Part shown: positions 14,999 through 27,829 of the stretch, piece after piece
Position numbering within the stretch: position 1 is the first letter of the stretch
How the letters are laid out: every line of letters begins with the position of its first letter
Assembly: GCA_016584305.1 (NCBI GenBank)
Contig: JACEEZ010010020.1
Coordinates: 173,395-237,394 of the forward strand
Reading direction: 5' to 3'
DNA: 64,000 bases
Origin: Chionoecetes opilio
Lineage: Eukaryota > Arthropoda > Malacostraca > Decapoda > Majidae
The notes under the pieces: model-generated
The model's database searches: none
Seen by the model: the letters and a program-made list of their open reading frames with translations, nothing else
Told to the model about the DNA's origin: nothing
Position numbers and translations under genes: made by a program

Positions 14999-15480
14999 CC
15001 AAATAATTTTCCCTTCCAAGTGGCGACACATTTCGACAGCAACAAGGGAGTTTAATGATACGTATCTCGTGGCGACAGTCTTGGAAACGATCTGACGGGG
15101 AACCCAAGGGAGGGGGCGATGGGGGGGGAGCAGGGGGCGGCGGTCCTCTGTCTGGTCTATCGTAAGGGTGTTCCTATGGTGAGATAACGTGTGACTGCCA
15201 CCTTTATGAACCTAAGAGGCGGCGCTGTAACCTCCAAAACACGATAAAAACAAAACCCCAACATCAAATAATATAAAAAGACTAACGAATCTGATGTCTA
15301 TGTGATCGGGGAGAAGCTGGGATTCAGAAACACAGCAAAGGATTATTTCTGTTCATCTATCTATTTATGGTTCCTCTGTGTCATCCTCCCACTGTCTCAT
15401 TTTCTTCCTCTCGTCTCTATAATCAGTATCTTAATTTTGCTTCTTCCAAACAAACAGGCTTCTCTTTCCTCTTTTTCTTC
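14999..15480. other. no gene recognised
   Basis: Mixed sequence; a poly-G patch near 15120. No element identified. Confidence 0.45.
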
Positions 15481-15599
15481 TCCTAAATATAATAGTGCCA
15501 TCTCCTGCTCTCCTTAAAACAGTCTCACCTCCTTCCTCTCCCTCCTATAAATCCTCCTCCTCTACACACCAAACACTCCCTTTATCTCCCTTTCCTATC

Positions 15600-16290
15600 T
15601 GCATCACACCGCATCTCCTCTTCATCCTCAGTTGTATCCCGTCATCTTCCTCCATTCTCCCCAGACAATCCTCTTCTTCCTCTCCTCCTCCTCCTCTTTA
15701 TCCTCACCTGTATCCCGTCATCTCCCTCCATTCTCCCCAGACAATTCCTCTTCTTCCTCTCCTCCTCCTCTCTTCATCCTCACTTGTATCCCGTCATCTC
15801 CCTCCATTCTCCCCAGACAATTCCTCTTCTTCCTCTCCTCCTCTTCCTTCCTCAGGCAGTTCCTCCGGCCAACTCTTCCCTTGTCATCGCATCTTCCTCC
15901 TACATCTTCCATCCCAAACACACTTTCCTCCTCATCCTTCTCTTCCTCGTCCCTTCTAAAGTTATTCGCTCATTTATTTTCAAGGCGACATCATCTTCCT
16001 CCTACATCTTCCATCCCTAACACACTTTCATCCTCATCCTTCTCTTCCTCGCCCTTTCTAAAGTTATTCTCTCAATTCTTATAGCGACATTATTTTCCTC
16101 CTTCTCCCACTCACTAGCACACTTTCCTAATCCTTCTCCTCCTCGTCCCTTCTAAAGTTATTCTATCATTCCTTTTCATGCCGACATCATCTTCCTCCTT
16201 CATCTTCCATCCCCAAACACACTTTCATCCTCCCTTCTCTTCCTCGCCCCTTCTAAAGTTATTCTCATTTCCTTTTCACAGCAACATATC
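15600..16290. repeat. two pyrimidine-rich tandem repeats
   Basis: 15626-15850: about three 78-bp units with TATCCCGTCATCTCCCTCCA and TTCTCCCCAGACAATTCCTC. 15880-16275: about four 98-bp units with ATCATCTTCCTCCTACATCT and CTTCTAAAGTTATTC. Confidence 0.85.
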
Positions 16291-16599
16291 ATTCCAATTC
16301 ATCAGTCAAGGTATACTCGGATATAATACTCCCATACCTTTGCCAGATTACAATTCAAGGCTACCATATATACGTTATACAGGACGCCCCTGAGAAGTCT
16401 TATACGCACCAACGAGGTCGTCAGGGCGAATGAGAATCAGGTCGGCTAAAGAAATGAGAGGCGCGAAGATCAAAGGGCATGGATGAAGGGCGGGATGAGA
16501 CCTGGTTATATATACGAAGATTACAATACGGGTGACATGGTTGAAGGTAAAGGATGGGGTGGATGGGGAAACACGGATCAAAAGTGGGAGAGGTAGATG

Positions 16600-16985
16600 G
16601 GATGGATGATGGATAGATAGGATGGATGGATGGATGGATGGATAGGATAGGACAGGATAGGATAGGATAGGATGGATGGATGGATAGGACAGGATAGGAT
16701 GGATGGACAGGATAGGATGGATAGGATGGATGAATAGGACAGGATAGGATGGATAGGATGGGACAGGATAGGATGGATAGGATGGATGGACAGGATAGGA
16801 TAGGATAGGATAGGATGGATAGGATGGATGAATAGGACAGGATAGGATGGATGGATAGGACAGGATAGGATGGATGGATAGGATAGGATGGATGGATGGA
16901 TGGATGGATGGATGATGAATGGATGAATGGATGGGATAGGATAGGATAGGATGGGATGGGATGGATAGCTGTGGCATGGATGATA
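16600..16985. repeat. GGATA/GGATG tandem region
   Basis: Mixed pentamer/tetramer array (GATAG, GATG, GACAG). Open on the minus strand only because of its simple composition. Confidence 0.93.
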
Positions 16986-17127
16986 TGGGTGAGGGTGAAG
17001 TAGATGATATAGGAAATAGAAACAGTATTGATGGATTGCGTGAGTGTAGGATTGATGTCTTGTTTTTTATTCATATTTATTACTGAATTAGTTTTGTTTG
17101 CTTTATTTATTTATTAGGATGCATTTT

Positions 17128-17340
17128 TTAACCCTTGAGTCCCAGAACGTAATTTACATTGTAATTTGGCTACCATTAGACGATTTTTAGTGAATATAAG
17201 CAATATTTTATAGATATGACCTGTTTAGTATCCTTGTCGACTTGGTAATTGGGTAGCTATTAAGTTAGTTTTCGTAATTTTATGGGTAATAACAGACAAT
17301 TTAATATAGCCAAGGAAAGACCTGGGTGTGAAGGGGTTAA
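17128..17340 (+). mobile_element. TTAA MITE (piggyBac-like), copy 5
   Basis: TTAACCCTTGAGTCCCAG to TGGGTGTGAAGGGGTTAA, with one C lost at the left end. Confidence 0.9.
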
Positions 17341-17359
17341 GGGGTTTAGTTGTAATTAT

Positions 17360-17620
17360 TGTACGCTGCTTTCTTATTATCATTATCATTATTATCATCA
17401 TTGTCATTATTATTGTTAGAATTGCTATAGATATCATCCATACTTTTATCATTACGCTCATTATAATCATCATTCATTATCAGTTTTAATTGTTACATAT
17501 ATCTAACTTTTATCATTATGAGGATTACCATCATTGTCATTATTATTGTTTTAATTGTTACATATATCATTATCAATACTTTTAACATTATTATTATTAT
17601 GTACATGTGTGAGAGAGATA
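17360..17620. repeat. ATT/ATC-rich simple region
   Basis: TTATTATCATTATCATTATT-type sequence. Confidence 0.75.
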
Positions 17621-17846
17621 ATTAAGCAGAATGGATGTGGGTGGAGGGGTGATGGGGTAAGCTAGAGGGGCGAGGGAAGGGGGTGGAGCTATTCTAACCA
17701 TGTCACAGCATCGGCATTTTACGGTCACATCACTCCCATCATTAAATATTGTTTTTATCAGCCGCCTTCACCTTCCTGTCCTCTCATTACCAACACCTGT
17801 CAGCATTCGCACCATAAAAAAAAAAAGAGTGTATGGGCTGTCGCTG

Positions 17847-18047
17847 TTAACCCCTTGAGGCCCAGAACGTACTTTTCATCGTAATTGGCACGTAGCGTTT
17901 TTTAGTTAGATTAAGCATCTTTATAATATGACTGTTTTAGCATCCTTGTCGACTAACTAATTGGGTATATTACAGTGACTTTCTTAATTTATGTCGACAA
18001 CAGACAATTTTAATAGCAAAGGAAAGATCGGGTGGTGAAGGGGTAAT
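17847..18047 (+). mobile_element. TTAA MITE (piggyBac-like), copy 6, degraded
   Basis: TTAACCCCTTGAGGCCCAG at the left. The right end is worn (GGTGGTGAAGGGGTAA) and several internal single-base losses are seen, so this is an older copy. Confidence 0.85.
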
Positions 18048-18079
18048 TATAAGGTACCTTCTTCTCTTTTCATCTCTTC

Positions 18080-18154
18080 TATCAGTCCTCATCTCTCCTC
18101 TCTCTCGTTCTTCATCTCTTCTCTCTCTCTCTCTCTCTCACTTCTCTCTCTCTC

Positions 18155-18231
<77 letters not shown>

Positions 18232-18623
18232 CTCTCTCTCTGCACATGCTCTTCCTCTTGCACTATCAAACATTTACATTAGTGTTCCTATATTATTCTT
18301 GTCTTCTTCCTATCTCTATTATTATCCTCCATTCTACTCCTTCTATATTCCTTTCCTTCTCCTTCACCCACTTTCGCATCCTCCTCCTTCCCTTCCTTCT
18401 TCCTCTCCTCCCAATCTCTTGTATTATCCTACTTTCTACTCCTGATATATTCCTTCTCCTTCACCCACTTTCGCATACTCCTCCTTCCTTCCTTCCTTCT
18501 TCCTCTCCTTCGCGACTCCTATTACTCTATCGTCGCCTCTAATCCTCAAGTGTCTCCCTCCTTCGCGCCCATTCACCCCGAATCGCAAGGGGAGACAAAC
18601 ATTTCAGCACCAAAAGTATCCAA

Positions 18624-18712
<89 letters not shown>

Positions 18713-19115
18713 AGCTATTCTTCCTTCCCCCCATTCAATCTCTATACTTCCCACACAATACAACATTTCCATTTATTTTTCCCTTCCTTCCTTCCTTCCT
18801 TCCTCCATCCCACATAGTTTATTTCTGATCCTAATCCTCTTTCTACCCACCACCATCACCACCATCAGTGCCTTCTACCTCAACCATCATCACCAATATC
18901 TTCCCTTTCTATCACCATCATCACCATCGTTATCAGTGAAACCTACTCCAACACCATCTTCTTTATCATCACCACCACCAACACCAGTAGCTTCACATGC
19001 ATTGTAGCTACTTTCATCTCCCCCTCATCACCACCACCATACATCATTCATCATAACCTTCACCACGTCGCCAGCCACCATCATCACCACCATCATTACT
19101 CATGCCTACAATACA
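18080..19115. repeat. CT tracts and CATCACCACCA region
   Basis: CT tracts 18080-18245 and 18630-18713, a pyrimidine repeat (ACCCACTTTCGCAT at 18366 and 18462), and CACCATCATCACC-type sequence 18840-19110. Confidence 0.85.
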
Positions 19116-19539
19116 TCATCTCTAAGGGTAGATAGAGAAGGAAACGATGTAGATAGGAAGAGGAGAAACAAGTGAAGATGGCGGAGAAGTAAACAGAATG
19201 ATAATTATAATATTGAAGAAGAGGAAGAGGATAAAAGGATGAGATGAAGATAAGATATAAGATACTTTGATCCTATCTAGACACTTTGCAAGTACCAATA
19301 CAAGGTTATTGACTATACAAAGCGCCACCACGCCAGGACGAACTTGGTGATGAGATGAAGAGCAAAACAATATGATGTAGATAAAATGGATACCTAGGGG
19401 CAGATGATAGATGGTCAAAGGGAAGGAAGGAAGGAAGGCAGAGGAAAGGGTAGAAGAGAACATGAGATAATGAGATGAAGGGATAAGATAAGAGGAAAAA
19501 TTGTGAAATGAGGGGGAGGTAAAAAGCTGAAAAAGCAGT

Positions 19540-20062
<523 letters not shown>

Positions 20063-20472
20063 AGCACTGGTATTTAAGAGGGCGTGTGTGTCGCTGAAGG
20101 GAGGGAGAGGGATAGACTCGCCCTTCCTTATTAGACAGCAGGAAAACGGACCCTTCCTTTCCTCCTTCCTTCCTTCCTAAACTGGAAAAGTGGAGGAAGG
20201 AAGAAGGACGCTTTCTTCCTGAACCGAGATAGAGGGAGGATCACACCTTTCCTATATTGGCAAAGAGGAGGAGGACAATTTCTTCCCTACTGCGAAAAAA
20301 GTTTGGGAAAAAATGCTTCCTAAAAAAATAGAGGTAAAAAAAATCAGAAGGGAAGAAAAAATAGCTCAACATATACAACACGGAAGTCTATTGCCACATG
20401 TATATATTATCTTTTATTTGCTTTCGTACTTCAGTTCGTTTATTCATGTACATATATTATGTTGTCTTTTCC

Positions 20473-20684
20473 TTAACCCCTTGAGACCCACAACGTAATT
20501 TCCATTGTAATTTGGCTACCATTAAACGATTTTTAGTGCATATAAGTAATATTTTATAAATATGACCTGTTTAGTATCCTTGTATACTGGTAAATTTGGT
20601 ATATTTAGTTACTTTTCGTAATTTTATGGCTAACCACAGACGATTTTATATAGCAAAGGAAAGATATGGGCGTAAAGGGGTTAA
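20473..20684 (+). mobile_element. TTAA MITE (piggyBac-like), copy 7
   Basis: TTAACCCCTTGAGACCCA to TGGGCGTAAAGGGGTTAA, full length. Confidence 0.92.
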
Positions 20685-20719
20685 GGATATAAGAACAGGA
20701 AGCTACAAGAGGCCAAGGA

Positions 20720-21000
20720 AGCTTTAATAACCACCTGGCTGTTACCTGGGTACATACTCGGGTAACTTCCTACTTCCCATTATATTCAGTCACATTCAAG
20801 TACCTCAGTAACTCACCGAGACGCACTTTCCTTCTACGTATTTTTTTTAACGCTGTTTCTATAAGTTTGCTAACCACCTGGCTGTTACCTGGGTACATAC
20901 ATACATACATACATACTCAGGTAACTTTCTACTCCCATTATTTTCAGTCACATTCAAGTAGCAACTCACTGAGACGCACTTTCCTTTAACGTTTTTTTAG
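20720..21000. repeat. diverged tandem duplication
   Basis: AACCACCTGGCTGTTACCTG recurs at about 20729 and 20873, with matching GAGACGCACTTTCCTT further on; unit about 145 bp. Confidence 0.85.
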
Positions 21001-21307
21001 TTTTTTTACTGTTTCTAAAAGTTACGCCAAAGCACGCACGCATACTTACACCACGGGCGGTTATGAAAGTCCCCCTGTGATTTGCATTCCTCCTGAGGGT
21101 AAATTATTCACGCTAAGTATAGCAAAGAAACGAAGGAATGTGGTTGTAATAGTGCAATCACTTTCTGCAACCTTCCATTTGAACGTCGTCATAACAACAT
21201 GAATAAGACCAAAATACATCACGAACAAAGGCCTTTTCTAGCCTGTCCCTTGTTTCCGATATCCTGTTCATGTTTCGAAGGTACTTTGGCACTGCATCTC
21301 TTTAGGG

Positions 21308-22133
21308 GATCACGATATCCTGGCAAACACTACTAAGTTACTCTCTGTTCAGGTGCACGCTATCCTGGCAAACACTACTAAGTTACTCTCTGTTCAGGTG
21401 CACGCTATCCTGGCAAACACTACTAAGTTACTCTCTGTTCAGGTGCACGATATCCTGGCAAACACTACTAAGTTACTCTCTGTTCAGGTGCACGATATCC
21501 TGGCAAACACTACTAAGTTACTCTCTGTTCAGGTGCACGATATCCTGGCAACACTACTAAGTTACTCTCTGTTCAGGTGCACGATATCCTGCAAACACTC
21601 TAAGTTACTCTCTGTTCAGGTGCACGATATCCTGGCAAACACTACTAAGTTACTCTCTGTTCAGGTGCACGATATCCTGGCAAACACTACTAAGTTACTC
21701 TCTGTTCAGGTGCACGATATCCTGGCAAACACTACTAAGTTACTCTCTGTTCAGGTGCACGATATCCTGGCAAACACTACTAAGTTACTCTCTGTTCAGG
21801 TGCACGATATCCTGGCAAACACTACTAAGTTACTCTCTGTTCAGGTGCACGATATCCTGGCAAACACTACTAAGTTACTCTCTGTTCAGGTGCACGATAT
21901 CCTGGCAAACACTACTAAGTTACTCTCTGTTCAGGTGCACGATATCCTGGCAAACACTACTAAGTTACTCTCTGTTCAGGTGGTGAGTCTATTATAACAA
22001 GGTGCACGATATCCTGGCAAACACTGCTAAGTTACTCTCTGTTCAGGTGGTGAGTCTATCATAACAAGGTGCACGATATCCTGGCAAACACTACTAAGTT
22101 ACTCTCTGTTCAGGTGGTGAGTCTATCATAACA
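21308..22133. repeat. 45-bp minisatellite
   Basis: About 18 units of GATATCCTGGCAAACACTAC, TAAGTTACTCTCTGTTCAGG, TGCAC. The last three units are expanded to about 66 bp by GGTGGTGAGTCTATCATAAC. Divisible by three, so a 214-codon open frame results; it has no other sign of being a gene. Confidence 0.95.
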
Positions 22134-23500
22134 AGCTCGCCTACCTCCATGTATGTTTAATAATAGATTTTTTTTTTTTTTCGTTGGAACCTAAAGCGAC
22201 TGTAGGCTTTTTCCTTTCTTCCTTAGGCTTTTTTTGAGGGGGAAGGGCTTGATACTACGTGTTAAGTCCCGCCCCTCCATCTTTTTTTTACATCACAAAG
22301 GACTAACCAAGGATAAAAAATATAAAAAAATCAATCTCTATCCCTATCCTCTCTCTATCCCAATGTATCCCTCCCAACACTGCTATTGGAGGAGGAAGGG
22401 CACTGGTTTCTCGGCGAAGAGATCCAGGTTTATGCGTCATTACTCTCAACATTTTAATCGGCAGAACCACGAGTATATATAGAACACCATTATTCAACAG
22501 CAGGTGATAAAATTATGTCGCTCAGGCACCTTAAAAATCCCGTGAATGTAACATGAATACTGCGAGAATACTAATTAAATTATAAATCAGCATTCTTTAA
22601 TCAAGGCTCGGCAATATAAAACTTAAAAACAGGCAGAAAAAATACGAGCATCGCATGTAAAAAAAAAAGGGAAAAAAAAGGGAGGAGAAAGGAGAATAAA
22701 GTGGTGACGTCATAGTTGAACCCTTGGGCCTCGAGGGAAGGATGACAGACCGATGCTGGCCGTGACACCCACACACATCCCCTCCACATACATACATACG
22801 AGATCCTGGCCCTAAGCACGAATATAGAGCAAAACAAGCATCTCTCCAGACTAAAGTAAATCATATAATCAACAACAAAACTGAATAAAATAAATAGTGC
22901 ATTCCTACACAACTACGAAAAATAATAATAATGACAATGATAAAAACTAAGTCTATTTATAATGCCCCAAATCACGAAATTAGAGCAAAACAAGCATCTG
23001 TCCCGACTAAAAAAAAATCAACGAAACAAAATAAAATAAAATAACTGAATCCTACACAACGAAAAAAAAAAAAATAATAATAAACTTAATTTTACAACGA
23101 CCTGTCCAAACTAAAATCATCAAAATCTGTCCCAACTAAACTCATCAATAACAAAACTGAATGCAATAAAATAACTGAATCCACACAGCTAAAAAAAAAA
23201 AAAAAAAAAAGTGAAAAAAAAAAAAATACGGAATCCTACACGGCAACAAAAAATAACAATAATGAAAAAAAAAAAACTTACATTTTACAACTACCGGAAT
23301 AAGTGTCCCCAGGGAAGACAAAGTTCAAGGTTCGCTCTGGCCCTTACTCCCTCCCCCTCCTTCCTCTTCCTCTTAATACTCTCCCTTCCTTATACTCTTC
23401 TCCTTACTCTTCCTCCCCAGACGACGAGGCTGGAGGCAGCGCGCGTACCAGGGAGCTTATTTGAAACATAACATACCGCCGCCATTATTCTGAGGCGCAA
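22134..23500. other. no gene recognised; A-rich
   Basis: AT-rich region with poly-A runs (about 23040-23270) and a diverged tandem repeat (TGTCCCGACTAAAA / CTGTCCCAACTAAAC / GAATCCTACACAACGAAAA). A segment at 22285-22310 is shared with the 47481-48255 element. Confidence 0.5.
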
Positions 23501-23506
23501 GGAGGA

Positions 23507-23730
23507 GGAGGGAGGAGGAGGGAGGAGGAGGAGGAGGAGGAGGAGGAGGAGGAGGAGGAGGAGGAGGAGGAGGAGGAGGAGGAGGAGGAGGAGGAGGAGG
23601 AGGAGGAGGAGGAGGAGGAGGAGGAGGATTACATAGGATTACATAGGAGTAACAGACACCAGGAGACCTATTGGTCCATAGCGAGGGTATCTGCTGAACT
23701 ACATACTACTAACTATCAACTACTTGTAAG
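23507..23730. repeat. (GGA)n with attached interspersed repeat
   Basis: GGA array 23507-23626 followed by ATTACATAGGAGTAACAGAC and GACCTATTGGTCCATAGCGA. A related sequence follows a G-rich tract at 28785-28860 (AAGATTACAAAGGAGTAC, GACCAATAGGTCC). Confidence 0.8.
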
Positions 23731-23935
23731 AAAACAGTTGGAAAATGATACCATGTCCCTAAAGAGGATAGGAACATGGAAGTTTCATAGTGCAGACTGA
23801 TAGGATATGAAAAATACTAACTACAACTACCACTACCACTACAACTAATCGATACGGGGGACTAGATACGAATTCGCACTATCAATACCCATTTACTTTA
23901 CAGTGCGCGTCAAGTCTGTTTTTGAGTCTGTTTTT

Positions 23936-24060
23936 TAAGGAGGAGGAGGAGAAGGAGAAGGAGGAGGAGGAGGAGGAGGAGGAGGAGGAGGAGGAGGAGA
24001 AGGAGAAGGAGAAGGAGAAGGAGAAGGAGAAGGAGAAGGAGAAGGAGGAGGAGGAGGAGG
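23936..24060. repeat. GGA/GAA microsatellite
   Basis: GGAGGA changing to GGAGAA units. Confidence 0.95.
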
Positions 24061-24261
24061 GCAAGGAAAGGGTTCAAACTTGCTGTCTCTTTAGGGTTCT
24101 TTGGTGCTAAAATTTTGAGGCGTTGCGAGTTTTCACGGTTACGCATATACCCTTTTTTTCACACTCTCTCTCTCTCTCTGTCCGCCTGTCTGTCTCTCAG
24201 CATTTTTTCACGGTTACCCATATCTCTCTCTCTCTCCTATCGAGTGGAGGAAGAGCATAAA

Positions 24262-24345
24262 GCCCCGTCGTGGCTGAGCGGGTTCGGTACTTAGGTCGTG
24301 GATGTCATAGTTACGCGGCACTAATACTTGCGCTCAGGACATAAT
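24262..24345 (+). mobile_element. SINE head fragment (tRNA-like)
   Basis: GTCGTGGCTGAGCGGGTTCGG resembles the A box of a Leu/Ser-type tRNA, but no convincing B box or body follows. Probably a truncated SINE. Confidence 0.25.
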
Positions 24346-24359
24346 GAAAAATACCTCTG

Positions 24360-24390
<31 letters not shown>

Positions 24391-24493
24391 ACACGCACAC
24401 ACATCCAACCGCGTTCCTATATCATTTATTCATTTTTTTGCACGTGGGAACGCTTTGCAGTAAAATAAATGCAAATAATAAAAAAAAAATAAT

Positions 24494-24553
24494 GGTAGAG
24501 AGAGAGAGAGAGAGAGAGAGCGAGAGCGAGAGCGAGAGCGAGAGCGAGAGCGA

Positions 24554-24584
<31 letters not shown>

Positions 24585-24598
24585 GAGAGAGAGAAGAG

Positions 24599-24641
<43 letters not shown>

Positions 24642-24700
24642 CGAGAGCGAGAGCGAGAGCGAGAGCGAGAGCGAGAGCGAGAGCGAGAGCGAGAGAGAAA
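24494..24700. repeat. GA/GAGAGC microsatellite
   Basis: Pure GA segments alternating with (GAGAGC)n. Confidence 0.95.
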
Positions 24701-25159
24701 AAAAAAAATAAAGCCAACGAAAAAAAATTCAGACTAGTCTAGCTAATTATATAAATAAGTCAAATAAAAAAATCTACGGTACATTTTCATCATCTTCCCA
24801 AAATTCCATTATTAATCACCAGTCTCCACTCCACCACCAAAACATCCAAATCCTCCGCCCGTCAAAACAACCAGCCAGCCACCCCACCCAAGATTCCCGA
24901 GACACAGGATCCACTCTAAGCCCCATCAGGGAGACATGCACCCTATCCTTACCATCATTATTCTCCCTGAGTGGTTCCAATGTGGGATCCAATTAGCCTC
25001 CCCCTATCAATCCAATTAGCCTTCACTATAGGATCTTCCCCAACACCCAAGAGTCTAGACACTCTACAGAGCTTGATAACTCCTTCCTTTCATGTCCATA
25101 TTCATCAACAAACATAATATCTTTTGGTAAATATAGAAAACAAAACTAATGGGGTGCCG
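24701..25159. other. no gene recognised
   Basis: Mixed DNA; no exon or element supported. Confidence 0.45.
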
Positions 25160-25641
25160 TTAACCCCTTGAGGCCCAGAACGTGATTTCCATTGTAATTT
25201 GTGTACCATTAGACGATTTTTTAGAGCATAAGAAAATAAGGAAGCTACAAGAGGCCGTGAGACATACACGAGGTAGTTCCTGTTACTTAACACTACCTAC
25301 ATCCACCTTTCATCCCCATCCATGAATTTATCTAGCCTCCTTTTAAAGCTCTAATGACTCAGCACTAACTACCTGTCTACTGAGTCCATTCCAATCATTT
25401 ACCACCCTATTTGTGAACCAGTTTTTCCCTATTTCTTTTTTTAATTTACGCTTTTCCAGCTTGAATCCGAATTTTAGTGGAAGTTGAATTTTAGTGAATA
25501 TAAGCAATATTTTATAGATATGACCTGTTTAGTATCCTTGTCCACTAACTAACTTGGTATATTTAGTTACTTTTCGTATTTTTATGGCCAACAAGACAAT
25601 TTATTTTATAGCATAGGAAAGATCTGGCGTGAAGGGGTTAA
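25160..25641 (+). mobile_element. TTAA MITE (piggyBac-like), copy 8, interrupted
   Basis: Left 65 bp (TTAACCCCTTGAGGCCCAG ... GACGATTTTTTAG) and right 150 bp (TTTTAGTGAATATAAGC ... GCGTGAAGGGGTTAA) are separated by about 265 bp of another interspersed repeat at 25224-25490. Confidence 0.88.
25224..25490 (+). mobile_element. decapod-type interspersed repeat inside MITE copy 8
   Basis: Begins AGCATAAGAAAATAAGGAAG then CTACAAGAGGCC, includes GTAGTTCCTGTTACTTAACA, and ends near CCGAATTTTAGTGG. The same head recurs at 63630-63720 and, shorter, at 20690-20720, so it is a dispersed family; its later part (ACCACCCTATTTGTGAACC) resembles 29865-29905. Probably the 3' part of a retroelement; class uncertain. 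Confidence 0.6.
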
Positions 25642-25679
25642 GGGAAGGCAACACCCCAACAATAACATTGCTGATCTTC

Positions 25680-26110
25680 CCTCTCAACGGTGTTACAATA
25701 TGATAGAAAACAATAGAAACATTACTATTTGTACGTGTTTGTTTGTTTTTCTCTCCTTTCATTCTCATCCCCTTCCTCCCTCTCAACGGTGTTACAATAT
25801 GATAGAAAACAATAGAAACACTACTATTTTTACGTTTTTTTTTCTCTCCTTTCATTCTCACCTCCTTCCGCCCTTCACATTGGTACAAGATGAAAGCAAG
25901 GGAGAACAAAACTACTACTTTTACGTATTTGCTTTTTTTTCTCTCCTTTCATTCTCACCTCCTTCCTCCCTCCACATTGGTACAAGATGAAAGCAAGGGA
26001 GAACAAAACTACTACTTTTACGTATTTGCTTTTTTTCTCACCTCCTCCCTCCCTTCACATTGGTACAAGATGAAAGAAAGGAAGATAAAAACACTGTCAC
26101 ATATTTGTTT
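25680..26110. repeat. tandem repeat, about 100-bp unit
   Basis: Units with CATTGGTACAAGATGAAAGC, TACTACTTTTACGTATTTGC and TCTCTCCTTTCATTCTCA. The two leftmost units have ACGGTGTTACAATATGATAG instead of the CATTGGTACAAGATG part. Confidence 0.88.
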
Positions 26111-26183
26111 TTCTCCTTTCGTTCAACCTTCCTTTGATCACCCTTTCGCTCTGCATGGCCCAATAACGCCCTTTGTTTTTTCT

Positions 26184-26396
26184 TTAACCCCTTCACGCCC
26201 AGGTCTTTCCTTTGTTATATAAAAAATCATCTTTTGTTAGCCATAAAATTACGAAGTGTGGTTTAATACACCATATTAGCTAGTGAACAAGGATACTAAG
26301 CAGTTCATAGCTATAAAATATTGCTTATATCTATTAAAATCGTCTAGTGGTTGTCAAATTACAATGAAAATTACGTTCTGGTCCTCAAGGGGTTAA
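26184..26396 (-). mobile_element. TTAA MITE (piggyBac-like), copy 9
   Basis: TTAACCCCTTCACGCCCAG to TCCTCAAGGGGTTAA, inverted orientation, directly abutting the 29-bp minisatellite. Confidence 0.92.
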
Positions 26397-27770
26397 TTGT
26401 CTTCTCCCCCAGCCCCCTTCTTTACTTGTCATCTCCCCCAGTCCCCTTCTTTACTTGTCTTCTCCCCCAGCCCCCTTCTTTACTTGTCATCTCCCCCAGT
26501 CCCCTTCTTTACTTGTCTTCTCCCCCAGCCCCCTTCTTTACTTGTCATCTCCCCCAGCCCCCTTCTTTACTTGTCATCTCCCCCAGTCCCCTTCTTTACT
26601 TGTCTTCTCCCCCAGCCCCTTCTTTACTTGTCATCTCCCCCAGTCCCCTTCTTTACTTGTCTTCTCCCCCAGTCCCCTTCTTTACTTGTCATCTCCCCCA
26701 GTCCCCTTCTTTACTTGTCTCTCCCCCAGTCCCCTTCTTTACTTGTCATCTCCCCCAGTCCCCTTCTTTACTTGTCTTCTCCCCCAGCCCCTTCTTTACT
26801 TGTCATCTCCCCCAGTCCCCCTTCTTTACTTGTCTTCTCCCCCAGTCCCCTTCTTTACTTGTCATCTCCCCCAGTCCCCTTCTTTACTTGTCATCTCCCC
26901 CAGTCCCCTTCTTTACTTGTCATTCCCCCAGTCCCCTTCTTTACTTGTCTTCTCCCCCAGTCCCCTTCTTTACTTGTCATCTCCCCCAGTCCCCTTCTTT
27001 ACTTGTCATCTCCCCCAGTCCCCTTCTTTACTTGTCATCTCCCCCAGTCCCCTTCTTTACTTGTCTTCTCCCCCAGTCCCCTTCTTTACTTGTCATCTCC
27101 CCCAGTCCCCTTCTTTACTTGTCTTCTCCCCCAGTCCCCTTCTTTACTTGTTATCTCCCCCAGTCCCCTTCTTTACTTGTCATCTCCCCCAGTCCCCTTC
27201 TTTACTTGTCATCTCCCCCAGTCCCCTTCTTTACTTGTCATCTCCCCCAGTCCCTTCTTTACTTGTCTTCTCCCCCAGTCCCCTTCTCTTTACTTCCCAG
27301 CCTCTTCGATCTCCCCCAGTCCCCTTCTTTACTTGTCTTCTCCCCCAGTCCCCTTCTTTACTTGTATCTCCCCCAGTCCCCTTCTTTACTTGTCATCTCC
27401 CCCAGTCCCCTTCTTTACTTGTCTTCTCCCCCAGCCCCCTTCTTTACTTGTCATCTCCCCCAGTCCCCTTCTTTACTTGTCATCTCTCCCCCAGTCCCCT
27501 TCTTTACTTGTCATCTCCCCCAGTCCCCTTCTTTACTTGTCATCTCCCCCAGTCCCCTTCTTTACTTGTCATCTCCCCCAGTCCCCTTCTTTACTTGTTA
27601 TCTCCCCCAGTCCCCTTCTTTACTTGTCATCTCCCCCAGTCCCCTTCTTTACTTGTCATCTCCCCCAGTCCCCTTCTTTACTAGTCCCCATATCTCCCCC
27701 AGTCCCCTTCTTTACTTGTCTTCTCCCACCAGTTCCCCTCTTTACTTGTCATCTCCCCATCCCTCTCTTA
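26397..27770. repeat. 29-bp pyrimidine minisatellite
   Basis: About 47 units of CTTGTCATCTCCCCCAGTCC plus CCTTCTTTA. Variants: CTTGTCTTC and CAGCCC. All three forward frames stay open because the unit has no stop; the 400-670 codon frames are artefacts. Confidence 0.96.
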
Positions 27771-27829
27771 AACTTCTCTCCCATCCCCTTCTTATTCCTA
27801 CCTCATCGCTCTACTCTATTCCCTTACCC

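Noticed and set aside
14421..15107. Cys/Val- and Thr/His-rich frames over the GT array
   Set aside because: Simple GT repeat.
21353..21997. 214-codon frame of repeated HDILANTTKLLSVQV
   Set aside because: The 45-bp tandem unit is a multiple of three, so any stop-free frame persists. Single-base losses near 21550-21600 are not selected against.
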